Shown here piece after piece: positions 1 through 11,860 of a stretch of DNA of 64,000 nt. The notes beneath the pieces are model-generated. The model searched no databases. It was given only the letters and a program-made list of their open reading frames with translations, and had not been told where the DNA came from. The position numbers were made by a program, and so were the translations under genes. The stretch's first letter is position 1. Every line of letters begins with the position of its first letter. Location: NCBI GenBank assembly GCA_014281115.1, contig JACONQ010000018.1, forward strand, positions 1,178,001 through 1,242,000, given 5' to 3'. This DNA comes from Laburnicola sp. R22_1. Lineage: Eukaryota; Ascomycota; Dothideomycetes; Pleosporales; Didymosphaeriaceae.

Positions 1-112
1 TAGAGTTATATAGACCCTAGGTATAGGTTAGGTTAAATTATATAGACTCTAGGTATAGGTTAGGTTAGGTCGCATATACGTCTAGGTGTAGATTAGGTTA
101 GAGTACCTATTA
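1..112. repeat. Degenerate telomere-like (TTAGGT/TTAGGG) array
   Basis: G-rich hexamers of the TTAGGT/TTAGGG type recur among AT-rich spacers such as TATATAGAC. Related arrays occur near 22.7-23.1, 31.6-31.76 and 47.03-47.19 kb, always next to repeat X. This one immediately precedes X copy 1. It is interstitial and degenerate, not an active telomere end, because ordinary repeat DNA continues for 64 kb. Confidence 0.6.
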
Positions 113-3100
113 AGGTTACGTAACTTATATTATATAAAATTAATAGTAATAAGATTAGTAACTTTAGTTACTTTCTAAAGGTCTATAAGAAAAGAAATCT
201 AAGTAAAAGTAAAATTAATACTATTTTGCTATTAATACGTATATTTAGTATATCTTATTATTACTAATATTATAGTAGTGCTAAGGTCTTAACTACTTTT
301 ATAGTAGCTACCCCTAGTAGAAAGAAGTTAGTGGCTTACTATCTATAACCTTAGAACCTTATATAGTTTTAATAGTCTCTTTATTAGCTAGTAGCTTATA
401 TAAATTTTCTCCTTATTTAATAGCGCTATGTTCCCTAAATTGTCTTTTTCTATATTAGAATTTAATAACTTTATTGCTTACTTATTAGCTATTATAAATT
501 TATCTATTATAACTTTTTAAAGTATTTAAGTAGTTAAATTATGCCTTTAATCGTTAATTATATCCCTACTAGTGTTAAAGACGCGCTTAATACTTATCTA
601 TAAAATTTATACTACTAGGATATTTTTTATTATTAACGTTTCTATTGCTTCTAAATTTTCTATAAAGTAAATACAGCCACAGGCAAATTGTACAGGTAGA
701 CAAGGGACACTTTCCCCTAGTACAAAAAGCCCTTTAAAGGGGGTTAAGGAAAAACTAACACTAGTGGTCTATTATCTATCCAAAGTGTAAATTAAAATTT
801 CTAACAAAGTTTTTTCTAAATTAGAAGATAGTAATATGCCTTAATTAACTTTCTCGTCCTATAAGTTTAAATATTAATAACTTATTAAGACTAATTAATA
901 ACTAGTTAGAGATTTCTCAATTATTAGAGGTACTTGCTAATAATAGCTTTCCTATCCTATAAGTTTAATCTAATAACTTAGTTAAGACTAGCTTAAATAG
1001 TTAGAAATTTCTTAATTATTAGAGATACTAGCTTATTTAGGCTACTTTTCTTCTTATTCACAAAGATTGGTTTTTTGATGTTTAAAAACTAGAGGGGGAA
1101 GAGGGTAAGATTCAAACTCGCTAAGGAGTCTAAGTTTTTGCTTATTTCTAGACTAAAATCCTCGCTTATAGTCTCCTACCACAGCGTAGATTCACCATCT
1201 AGACTTCCGCTATACTTAGACAGCCTTACGCTCGTACCCACTATAATACGCCCCTCTATATTTTTTATAACTTATATAAGTTAGAGGTAAAATATTTAAT
1301 AAACTTTTTACTACGCTAGAATATTAAACCTATTACCCTTTTTAACTATAGAAGTACTTAGATATATTTCTCCTTCTATCTAAGTTAGGCTTAAGTTATA
1401 ATTAATATCTAGCGTAGCTAAACTTTAGCTAGAGGTAGAGAGGCTACTAGACTATAAACTAGGCAGTAAAGGAGGCTTTTAAAACTATTTACTACCTTAT
1501 AACTATCTTAGGTTAGTATTTAAGACTAGAGTAGGGTCCCTAGCTATTAGGCTATTATAGTAATTAAGGTATTTTAGAAACTATTAGTAGTATATATACT
1601 TATTTTAGGTCTTCTATATCTTATTCTATATAACTATTAGCATATAACTATAATAAATAGCTATAATGATACTACTGTATACGCTATAAGCTTTTGTAAA
1701 GGATTTAATATTATTATATAATTAATTAAAAAATCTTTTTTCCTACCTATTCTTAAGTAATATTTATACAACTTCTCTTATTCTATCTTAGCTACAGCCT
1801 ATATAGCTTCTAGCTATTTAATATTATTTAACTCTTTAATAAGCTTATTATTTATTTGATTTAACAAATTAAAAAGTTAGTTATATATAAGCTAGATATA
1901 TAGGACTTAGGGTTTCTAGTTCTTACTTAGGAAGTTTATAGCCTTCTTAAACTTTTAGAGTATAGAGGTAATTAACTTAAACTATAACTATTCTAAGGCT
2001 AATAGTTAAAGTTTCTTAAGATCTTTAAAATCTGCCTTTATAGTATTACTATAAGTAGAAGTATTTAATCTTCTAGTTATTTTATAATAATTTCCTTCTC
2101 TAGCTATATATTAATATTTACTTAAAGCTTTAGTGCGCGCTTATATATATTATATATAAAGTTCTATCTTATTTGAATATCTTAAATTATAGACAATTGT
2201 TTCTTTAGTAGTGTGTTACTCTATATTGTAAGAAATTACTTAAATTACTATACTAACTAGTTAATTATAATATAAATAGTATAGAGCTGCGCACTAGTTA
2301 GTTTATAATAACTTTCTATAATAACTTTCTATAGTAATAGCTAATATACCTTATAAAGAGAATTTAAATTAGATATTTATGCCTAGATTTTATTTATATA
2401 TCGCCGCTATAGTGTCTCTTTAGAGTTAAGATTAATAGGCGCCAATAACTTAAGGTAATAGATAATCTCTTAAAGTATAAGATTAATAATATAAGTAAGA
2501 TATTAGATTATATTCTTTTTTAGTTCTAGGTAATATTCTCTTTTAATAGTTTGTGCTAGATACTCTAGGCTAGGGTGCTATTATTACTAGTATTATTATA
2601 TATAATTACTAGGAGCTTTTGCACAGTTCCTATATTCTTAAGAACCTATAGTATATCTAATATTATTAATACTCTAGTACAGCTGCTATATATTAGTGTA
2701 AAGTTAAGTAGCTTCTTCTTAAGCTACTAAGTATTATTAATATAGTAACTATTAATAGCTAGGAAGCCAAGGTAATTAGCTGTAGACTATGCGTTAAGTA
2801 AAATAGAGAGTTTAGTTGCCCGACTAATATTGCTAAGAATAGCTACCTTAGTAGTGTTAAATTTATTTAGAAATATTTAGTAGAATCTATATTAGCTAGT
2901 TATTATAGTGTTAGGCCTAAGAAAATAAAGAAAGCGTTAAATGGATAGTTGCTCTACTATTTAAAAGGACCAGTTACTATTAATTACTACCTACAAAGAG
3001 TATATAGAATATAAAATAGCTATCTATTTTTTATACTAAGAAGTAAAAGTCCTTTTATAAATAGGCTTATTCTACTATATATATGCTTAGGACCTTATAT

Positions 3101-3795
3101 AGTTAATAAGGTACTTAGTACTAATTAGCTAGGTACTAGTAGAGTTAACGCTTAGGTATTATCGTATATAGCTATAGTTAAAATAAAACATATATAGATA
3201 ACTAGAGGGGTACTTTATACCCTTTTAGAATATAGTTTAGATAATACTTATATAAAGATAAGAGTTCTAGTATAAGTTATAGGTTTATTTATCTTTAGCA
3301 TATTAAGTATTAAACTACTATGCGTCCTATATAGCAAATATGTTTTTCCCTATTTTTAACTCTTAAAAGTTTAAATAGGGATATTAGATAAGATAAATTA
3401 TTATACTTTCTAACCTATTAGTCTATAACGCTAGAATCCTATATCTAAGAAGAGTATCTAGTAGTAAAACAATTAATCTATTAATATAGAGCTGTATATT
3501 AATTCCTAGAGTAGGTAGAGCACTTAATATAGCACCTAAGGATATTAGTATAATAAAAAGATATAATAACTAGTTAAATAGTTATTTAAGAGAATAGTAG
3601 TTTAAGAAGAAAATAAAATAAACTAAATTTTATAATATTAACTATAGTAGTGTTTATCTAATATTCAGGTTAGCTAGAAATAGTATATAGCGTATAGCAT
3701 ACTAATATAATGTTAGTTTTAGATCTAGACTAGTATATAGCCCTTTATTACAGAGTTAGTTTTAGGTAATAATTAGCTTATTACTATATTACTAT
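113..3795. repeat. Large dispersed repeat X, copy 1 (RIP-degraded, unidentified)
   Basis: This segment can be aligned by eye with 21.56-26.65 kb and in part with 41.66-44.4 kb, all in the same orientation. No open frame survives. Reading the minus strand between about 1.6 and 3.5 kb, one frame is interrupted mostly by TAA and TAG, which is what RIP makes from CAA and CAG, so it probably once coded for protein on that strand; I do not recognise the product. Relative to copy 2 it carries an insertion at about 624-1264. Boundaries are approximate. Confidence 0.6.
1050..1255 (-). repeat. Short, little-mutated insertion with a tRNA-like box B motif
   Basis: This stretch lies inside the insertion that separates X copy 1 from copy 2. 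It is much less depleted in CpA/TpG than its surroundings. On the minus strand it contains GAGTTTGAATCTTACC, which fits a pol III box B (GWTCRANNC) with one change and a partly paired T-stem. A matching acceptor stem and a clear box A are not visible, so a tRNA gene is not supported. A tRNA-derived SINE fragment is possible but unproven. Confidence 0.25.
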
Positions 3796-3879
3796 TCTAT
3801 GAACGGTACACGGCCTTATAGGGCAAACATCTTAGGGACAGCTAGTATAGTTAAAAGAAATAACTAAATTAAGACTATA

Positions 3880-4090
3880 CTAAGATAGGGGATAAGGAAG
3901 GGACTTAGGGGGCCCTTATATAGTAGACGGCATAGGGCATAGGCCTATACTAACTATGCGCTAACACTAATTAGAAAAGACGCCTTCTATAAGATAAAAG
4001 GCGCTATTAAGATGTAAAAAGAAAAATAATAGTAAATAACTAGTAGGGAGATAGGCACAAACTATTATATAACCCCTTTTTAAGGCCTAA
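3880..4090 (-). repeat. Probable gypsy LTR segment
   Basis: This block corresponds, inverted, to 47,995-48,200, which precedes the gag region of the plus-strand gypsy element. Being next to the same element family in both places, on the side expected for an LTR, supports the call. Neither element retains a visible second LTR, so the termini cannot be fixed. It is less AT-rich than its neighbours. Confidence 0.45.
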
Positions 4091-6999
4091 AAATAAAAAT
4101 AAAAGTATATACAAATAGAGTGTTGTAGTAGATTTTTAATATATCTAGCACTATTGTAGGGCTAAAGAGGGCTAGAATAGGGGTAATAGGCTCCTATAGT
4201 TCTAGTGGTAGCCTTAGTTTTTAATTTAGGTACTATTTAGTAGAAATATTAAAAAAAAGTAGTTAAGGGTAAATTAGTGCTATATTAGAAACTATTTTTT
4301 AGTGTTTAGCATTTTACTAATAAAGTGTATTCTTAGCTCTAACACTATGTAAAAATATAGTTAGCTAAATTGTTTCTAGTTAGTTTATTACGCACTAGCG
4401 TAATTATATTTTATAAGATTTTGTAGTACTATAGAAAAGCGTTTTAAAAAAATATATTAACCTAACTATATAGTTTATAATTAGGGTAGAGCAGCTTCGA
4501 AAGCTATAGGGGCTACTAGCGGTAGTAGGGATGTTTAGAGGTAAAGGGGTTATTAAGGAGTAAAAGTACTAAAAAGTAATAGGTATCTAGTTATGCGCGC
4601 AAGCCTAAGGGTGTGTAGATATTAAAAAGTAATAGGCACCTAGCTAAGTATACCTACTATAGCGCTTTAACTCTGTCTTTATAAGTATATTATTTTTAGA
4701 AATAGACTTCAGAAAGGGGTTTTAGAGGGTAGCGTCTAGCTAAATAGGCAACTATTTTAGTAAACTAGCTTACTTAGGGTAATTTTAATAGTAAGCTTTA
4801 ATTAGTAGGGGAGAGTTAATAAAGTTATTAGTAAGGTAGTAGGTTAGGTTAGAGTTATGCCCTTTCTATACTGCCTAGTACTTTAGTGTTTTGTAGTCTA
4901 CTTTGCTATTAAGGATATAAGAAACTAGCTACTTAGGGACTTTATTTACTTTAATAGGTAGTTCTAGAGATTATAATTAATCTAGTAAGGGATTATTTAG
5001 ATCTCTTTAAAGTCTGTTAGCGTAAAATACTAGATAAACTCTTATATACTATAGGAGTTTAAGTATAAATAAGTAGCCTTTCTTACCTATAATTAGGTAT
5101 AGTCCTTTTATTTAGTAATTTAACTTAACTAATAGGTGTTTAGTAATAAATCCCTTTAAGATAATAAAGACCTATTCTATAATATTAATATTAATAGCTT
5201 ATTTGTATTTGTTAGCCTACCCTAATTATATTTTCTAGGTAGTAAATATATTAGTATGGGCGGTATTATAAATAAATTTATAGGCTTTAGTATAGGCCTT
5301 AACCTATACCTTAGCCCTTTCTAAAATAATGTTATTTAGAGATTTAGTAACTAGTTAGGTACACTTGCGCTAGTCCTAGTAAAAGTATAGCTAATACCCA
5401 AACTTAATCTTAAAAGATAAAACTCTAGTGCTATTATAGAATAGTATTACTTAGGCCTAGTCTATGCTAGGTAGTAAATCTAACTAGTTATCTTAATAAA
5501 AGTTAATAAACAAATCCAGATGCTAGTTAAGGTACTAATTTATAATTTTAGTTTAGCTATTAGTTTATAGATGCTATACTATAAAGAGAAGTTACTTAAT
5601 ATTTATAAGCTTATATAAAGTAGCTAAGAAAGTAGAAATAAACTAGGGGCTGTAGTTAGAAAAATTAATTAAGGGGGACTAAAGACTCTAAATATATACT
5701 AATAGTAGAGATTAGTAGCTTATTTAGTAGTAACTATATTATAGTAGGGTATAGAAAAGGCACGCTTAGATAGGTGGCAATAAGATGCTATTATGTTGTT
5801 ATATCCTTTTTTATCCTTAGGGAATAATTTAAAATTAATTAAGATATCTTACTAGATATTATTAGGGATAAGAAGTAGGTATAATAAGCCTAGCTTTTTG
5901 TTTAGTAGGGGCTTGCTCTACTAGTAGTCTTTATAATTAGAGATATACCTATTAATATTAGTGTTTATACCCTTTTAGTAATATAACTAATGTAAAAGCT
6001 AGAGAGTTTTTTATGAATCTAGATACGTAGTAACCTAATAAGTATGTATTATTCAAATTAAATGCGTCTAGAGAAACTTTATAGAGAGAACTACTAAGCA
6101 GTCTTTATAAAGAAGCAACCCTAAAAAGGTAAGAGCAACATCTAGTAATTTTAAATAGGCAGCTTCTTAGAGCAATTTAAGCACCTTATATATTTAATTA
6201 GTATATAGTAGGCAATTAACAAGTATGTAAGGATAGGGTCCTTTAGAGCTTATATTAACTTTTTTTTCCTTTTGCTTTATAATTATAATAGCTATAACGG
6301 CTGCTTTAGTAGTATTTAGTAGTTGCGAAAAAAAAACTAGGTGTAAGCCTTTTAATTCTTTTTCTTCTGCAACTTTAGCTTATTCTATTTTCTAGATAGT
6401 ATATTAGCTATAATATTTGCTGTGCGTAGTGAGTATATAATTTAATAATTGTATTTAGATAGCTTTTTAGACTAATAGGCTTACTATAAAGAGAGTTTAT
6501 ATTTAGTGTTAAAGTATTTAAAGGCCTAATAATTAGTAATAATATTAAAGGGCTTAGCAGTTTAGAGGCTAATTAGTTACGCTTTCTATTTTAAAAGTCT
6601 CTATATAACTACTAATATTTCTTTATTATAAATATTATAATTTAACTTAGTAGACTTTAATAATTGAGAGTACTATATAACTAGGCGCTACATACTATTA
6701 GATTGTAGTTAACTAAGAGAGCCTTTGTTAACGCTATTACTAGAGTTAGTTTCTATATAGGTAATCTAAAATAGAAAGTACTATAAAACTAGGATGTTGC
6801 TAGCTATAAGTTCCTTAGCAGCTTTAAAGACGGCATATTTCTAGTCTCTAAAGGTGTAAAAGGTACTATTTTTTAGTAGCTTAATTAGGGAGCAAATAAC
6901 CTGCCTATAGTGAGGAAGGAAAAAGTAGTAGTAGTTATAAAAGTCTAAAAAGCTCTATAATGCCTTAAGTGTTATAGGCTTTTTCTATTCCTAAACTAT

Positions 7000-7750
7000 A
7001 GTAGTCTTTGCGAGGTCTTTATAGATTTCCTTAGTACTAATAATATATCCTAAGAACTTAGTTTCTATTATAGTAAATTTATATTTCTTAAGCAAAGTAG
7101 GACCTTATGAATATGTTCTTTATATTCTAGAGAATCCTTAAAAAGGATAAAGATATTATTAATATATATAGTATAGAAGTTATCTAGATAATTGCCTAGA
7201 ATACTATTAATAAACTATTAAAAGATAGTAGGACTATTATAGAGACTAAAGAATAAGACTCTATACTTATAATTTCTATACTGGATTTAAAAAGTAGTTA
7301 TCACTTTAGTCTCTAGAATAAGCTAAATTTAGTAGAATACTTAGCAAATATTAAGCTTATTAAAAGTCTTACTCTAGAGAGGCGTATAAGTATGTTCTTA
7401 ATAAGTAGAATTACTAAAATATTCTTTTTAGTAATAATATTAAGCTAGTTATAATTAATATGAAAGCGCTAATCTTTACTTAGCTTTTTAGCAAATAATA
7501 CTAGCAAAGCAAAGCTAGTGTTACTTAGAATAATAAACGTACGCTTAATATAGTTATTAATATAGGCTTTAAAGAGTTTAAAGTGCTTTAAGAATATACT
7601 CTATAAAGGTAAGGTAGTAAGTGTAGATAAGTCTTTAGTAAGGTTAATATAGTACTTAATGCCCTTTTAGAAGGGCAGGAGGGTGTTAGAATCTAATTTT
7701 AAAAAATAGACGGGCTTTGCTTTAGTATATTCTAGCTAGGGGAGCGCTTA
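7000..7750 (-). pseudogene. Gypsy reverse transcriptase remnant with destroyed catalytic box
   Basis: Translated on the minus strand this region follows the order of a fungal Ty3/gypsy reverse transcriptase, with many TAA/TAG stops. The catalytic YLDD/YIDD box is found as YINN at 7,155-7,166, followed by residues typical of gypsy RT (IFI, then an E-H-I-x-KVL-like stretch). Both aspartates have become asparagine by G-to-A changes in TpG context, the change expected from RIP on the opposite strand. It cannot be functional. Confidence 0.65.
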
Positions 7751-8493
7751 ATTTATTGTAGTAAGTACGTTAGCTTAGAACTTATTTTCCAGACTGTGTA
7801 TCTTGTTCTTATAGTTCTTAATAAGTTTAGCTAGCTTATAGAGACTAGTATAACTAATAATTATATTAGACTTATAGCTACTATTTAAAGTAAAGGCTAT
7901 AGTACTTACTATATTAATGTTAAAGCTAGTAGTGTATAATTGTCTCCGCGTTAGCGCCTAAATAAGTTCTAGAATATTAGCTAATTTCTATAGGGCTAGT
8001 AGGTCTACTAAATATAATTCATTGTTTATTTTTTACAAGTTCTCTTTTTGTATTAGTAATTTAGTAGGGTAGAAGGGAGCTAATCTATGTTATTTTAGCT
8101 AGGGTAGTTTTAATTAAATAGTCAATTCCTATAAGAGCTGTCTAATTTGCAGGTTAGCTTCTTTAGTAGAATTATAGTCTCTAGGTCTAGGGCTAAGGGT
8201 AATACCTAGATTCTGTCGTACAATTTCTAGGGGCTAGTCTTGCTAGTAGCTTTCTTAGGTAGTAGGAATAGGATAACTAATAGGTAATTTGTTGTCTAAT
8301 AGTTCTTTATCTAAAAAAGGTAGCTCTTTAGCCTTTACGCTACTATTTCTATTGAAGTTATTTTTATAGCTTAGTTTCTAGTAAGCCTTTAAGTATATTC
8401 TAATAACTAAGATAGTGGGATTAGAAAGCTAGATAGAGATTTTCTTAGAGAGACTCTAGTTAGCTTTTAATAAATAAGTCTTTTAGTAGATAT

Positions 8494-8599
8494 GTGTTAT
8501 TAAATTAACTACCTAGAAGTAGAACGACAAAGGCGTTTATTTTAAATAACATAATAAAAAAGCAGAGTCTCCTGCTTAGTAATTAAAAAAGAGCGTGAA
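8494..8599. mobile_element. Short dispersed element S1, copy a (106 bp, 11-bp TSD)
   Basis: The copy begins with GTGTTATTAAATTAAC and contains the family core (CTAGAAGTAGAACGACAAAG). It interrupts the minus-strand gypsy element. TTAGTAGATAT at 8,483-8,493 and TTAGTAGGTAT at 8,600-8,610 flank it, an 11-bp target duplication with one transition. The start of the family is constant and the other end varies between copies. Confidence 0.65.
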
Positions 8600-8999
8600 T
8601 TAGTAGGTATAGTCCTACTTTTTAAGTAGACTATCCTATTAAGTAGCGTTGTCTTAGTAAGAAGGGTTAGGTAGGGGGAAAATTTATAGTAGGATAAGGT
8701 TGCTAGTAAACGTTTAGATTCTTATTATCGTTCTAATAAAGGTGGCAGTCCTAAGCGTTAACTAGGTATTTAGATTGCTTAAAACATTTCCTACTAATAA
8801 TAAGATTATAGTTCCCTATATTATAGAAAATAAACTATATAGTAAAGCTATATCTATTAATATTAAGCTAGGCTATAAAATAGGTATCTACTTTTGCGCT
8901 TCTCTTCTCTGCAAAGTTCTTAAGGGGGATTAGTATCTTTAGGTAAAGAACTTTAACTTTAAGCTATTTTTATACTACCTTTATATATTATAAAGTAAT

Positions 9000-9040
9000 A
9001 AGGTTATAAGCGCTAGGACTAGTATCTATTAAGACTTACA
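9000..9040 (-). pseudogene. Retropepsin active-site remnant of the gypsy element
   Basis: The minus strand reads LIDTSPSAYN, recognisable as the aspartic protease motif LIDTGA with the glycine changed to serine. The change GGT to AGT is a G-to-A in TpG context, as RIP makes. The homologous site in the plus-strand element, at about 51,565-51,600, reads LIDTSASAYN and carries the same change. Confidence 0.6.
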
Positions 9041-11230
9041 ACCTAAAAGCTAATTCTTAAAATATAATTTACACTAGTATAACTAGCTAAAGGCCTCTAA
9101 ATAGCTTAGAAACCTTTACTATCTTGCGTCTATAGGTAGCAATTTTAGTTTAGTATTTGCGTTTTATAATTAAAATTATAGCTTGTCTAGATTAATTAGT
9201 TTAGTAGTCTCTATATAAGCTACTAGATTAGAGTAGTCTAGTAGCTTATATTTAAAGCCTTATTATCTAATAAATTACCTGCCTGTAAATTAGAATAGTA
9301 GGTAATACTAAGTTTACTTAAATTAAGATTGTCTACTACCTATATATTTACTTATATAGCTATTTTTTAGAAATAGTTATAGTAGCTTAAATATTTATTC
9401 TCTATCTTACTATACTAAAAATAAGTATTATGCTTAATACACTATATTCTATTATAGTTATAAAAAAGCAAGAAGGGAATAATAGGTCTAGAGCAAAGTA
9501 CTTATTGTTTAGTTACTATATATAAAAGCTTTAATCTAAAGGGTAGTACCTTATAAAAGGTCTATATACGCGCCTCAAATAGATTTATTATATTATTGTC
9601 TTAGAGAGTGTAGCTAGCTATAGCTATCTAGCGTTTGATTTCTAAGTAGTTAATATTAGAATCTTCTATCTCTCTTTAAAGTATTAACTTAAGACTTTTA
9701 GTTAACTTTAGTTATAATTTATCGTTTTAGGTTTTTATATCTAGTTTATTCTTTCTAGCTAGACTCTTAAAAGTCTATAGAAATATTTAGACGTCTATTA
9801 TATTAGAGAGAAAAAGCTTATAGAACTTTTTACATGCGTATTAAAGAGTAAAAAAATTATAGTAAGTCTTTTTTAAAAATCTAAAAAGTAAGTTAGGTTT
9901 ATAATCTTTTTAAAAGGCCTAATTTATTTAATGCTAATTTTTCGTAGTCTCTTAAGACGCACCTTTAAGGCAGATAAGTATAGCTTTTACAAAGTTATTT
10001 TAATTTTCTATATAGTTATTGTCTTACTAGTAGTTTATATTAACTTAGATTTTATTATATATATTCTCTAGCTAATCTTTAATACTAGAGCTAGATTGAC
10101 CTTTTTATAATACTTATTAATATTAGGTAGCTTTATAGAGTGTCCTAGCTTAAATATAATAAAGAGGGTAGTAAAAGTATATCTACCCTAGAATATATCT
10201 ATCTAATTACTATTAGTAAGCTTAGTTTATATATATTTTAGAACTAGATAGTAGTAAAAAGTAGTATTTAGGTGTAGAGTAGACACTATAAGCTAGGGTA
10301 AATATTAGGGCACTTACTAGAGCGCTAGGTAGAGCACATAATAGAGTGTAACTAGATAAAATAAGCTTTGCTTAGCCGCATAAAAGTAGTATAAACTATA
10401 TAGTAGATTAGGCATTTTTAAGCTAGGGGCTTTTAAGGGAAATTAAGTGCAGCACTATAGATTAGAATTATCTTTTAAAAAGACTTAAGTGTAGCACTGC
10501 AAATTAGGATTATTTTTAATAGAAGGGAGAGCTTTATTCGGTGTAAATATATTATCTTTAATAGCTGCATTATTAGCACTATAAGACTAAAATTAGAATT
10601 TATTCTCTAGTATATATATTATAGTATACGGTAACTATACCTTAAGTATAGTAAAAGCTTATTTAAATATATTAGCGCGCTTACATAAAATCTAAATAAT
10701 ACTTTTCTATATCGGGATGTCTTTAGACTTTATAATAGCCCTATCTACTAAATCTAGTGCTATCTTTAAAAGTAGGCCTTAAGAAAAGTAATATTAAGCC
10801 TAAAGCTAACAGGTAGCAAGTAATTATTTTATTTCTAGGCTGTGCTAGAGTAATAAGTCTAGTTTAAATTGTGCTAAAAATGTGCTAAACTTTCTAGTAG
10901 CTTTAAGTTTAGCTTTACCTTAGTGCGTAAGCTACTTAAAGTCTACTAGTAAAAATTTATTGCCTAGCTAATTTGCTTTAAGTATAGTAATATTTTAATT
11001 ATACTTAAGAGCCTTATGAGAAATTTTATTAGGGTAGACCTTTCTTAGTAGTTTAATAATGCTTTTTTTATAAGGCTAGGGATAGAGCAACTAGTTGTCT
11101 TAGAAGCAGCTATAGGCTGCTTTTTATACTTAATAGATAATAAATTACAAGTAAAGTTAAGTAGAAGAAATTTATAATAATTATTATATAAACTATTATT
11201 AGTAGGGTGCGTATAAATATCCCCTACTAT

Positions 11231-11411
11231 TAAAAATCTTCGTCGTATAGAGATTCTAACCAAGGTCGAGTCCGCACTATACATAGAGAGGAGTAAAACA
11301 GAAGGCACTAAAACCTAGTACCTAGCACACAGTAGTAGTAACAAAATATACACAAAATAATAATAATTTATTATTAACTTTCTTTATAGCAGTATTATTA
11401 ATAGTAGTTAC
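11231..11411. mobile_element. Short dispersed element S2, copy next to the Tc1 element
   Basis: It starts TAAAAATC, matching the constant TAAAGATC end of family S2, and ends in AATAGTAGTT like the delimited 180-bp copy at 22,413-22,592. It interrupts the 5' part of the gypsy element. A second target-site copy cannot be found, because the Tc1 element is inserted only a few bases downstream and the sequence beyond it belongs to something else. Confidence 0.5.
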
Positions 11412-11415
11412 AGTA

Positions 11416-11517
11416 GAGTGACACAAAAAAAGCGTCTAGTAAAAAGATACCTTTTTAAAAGTTATATAACTAAGTGAGTTTTAATACTATGTAAATACAA
11501 ATATACGGTTTTAAAGA
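11416..11517 (+). repeat. Left terminal inverted repeat of the Tc1 element
   Basis: It begins GAGTGACACAAAAAAAGCG. Read against the reverse complement of 13,422-13,523 it matches for about 100 bases; the first 80 differ at only a handful of positions, mostly A/G or C/T. The termini abut TA dinucleotides, the expected duplicated target of this superfamily. Confidence 0.85.
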
Positions 11518-11860
11518 GGAAATATAGGGGATTAAGATTAGGTACTAGTTACGTGCTTACTAAGCAGGGTACTTAAGATATCTATCTCTAAACTTAGTAT
11601 TTCTAAAAAGTCAATTTTTAAGGCGTTATGACTTTTTTATTTAGTATGCTACTAGGCTCATGTTTTTACTAGCTATTCTAGGCCTAGTGTAGATTATGTA
11701 AACAAAATTTTGGAGTACTTATATAACTTAATTAAGAAATTATTTAAGGTTGAAAATCACGTGATTTTAAAAGTTAATTAAATTACGTGATTTATTACTA
11801 AGATTATAGTATAATATAATATCTTTTATCTAGTAAATTTTCTCTTTTGTATTTCCTCGA

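Larger units (their letters stand above)
3860..11228 (-). mobile_element. Ty3/gypsy LTR retrotransposon, RIP-degraded, minus strand
   Basis: On the minus strand the order from high to low coordinates is gag-like region (about 11.1-9.1 kb), retropepsin (about 9.02 kb), reverse transcriptase (about 7.75-7.0 kb) and a downstream RNase H/integrase region too degraded to delimit. The gag-protease part is the reverse complement of the plus-strand element at 49.4-51.9 kb. A block at 3,880-4,090 matches, inverted, the block at 47,995-48,200 in front of that second element, and is best read as LTR. The 5' end is cut at 11,230 by a copy of the short family S2. The LTR of that end is not seen. Boundaries are approximate. 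Confidence 0.7.

Noticed and set aside
1..112. A chromosome end (telomere cap)
   Set aside because: The hexamers are degenerate, mixed with other sequence, and recur in the interior of the window in both orientations.
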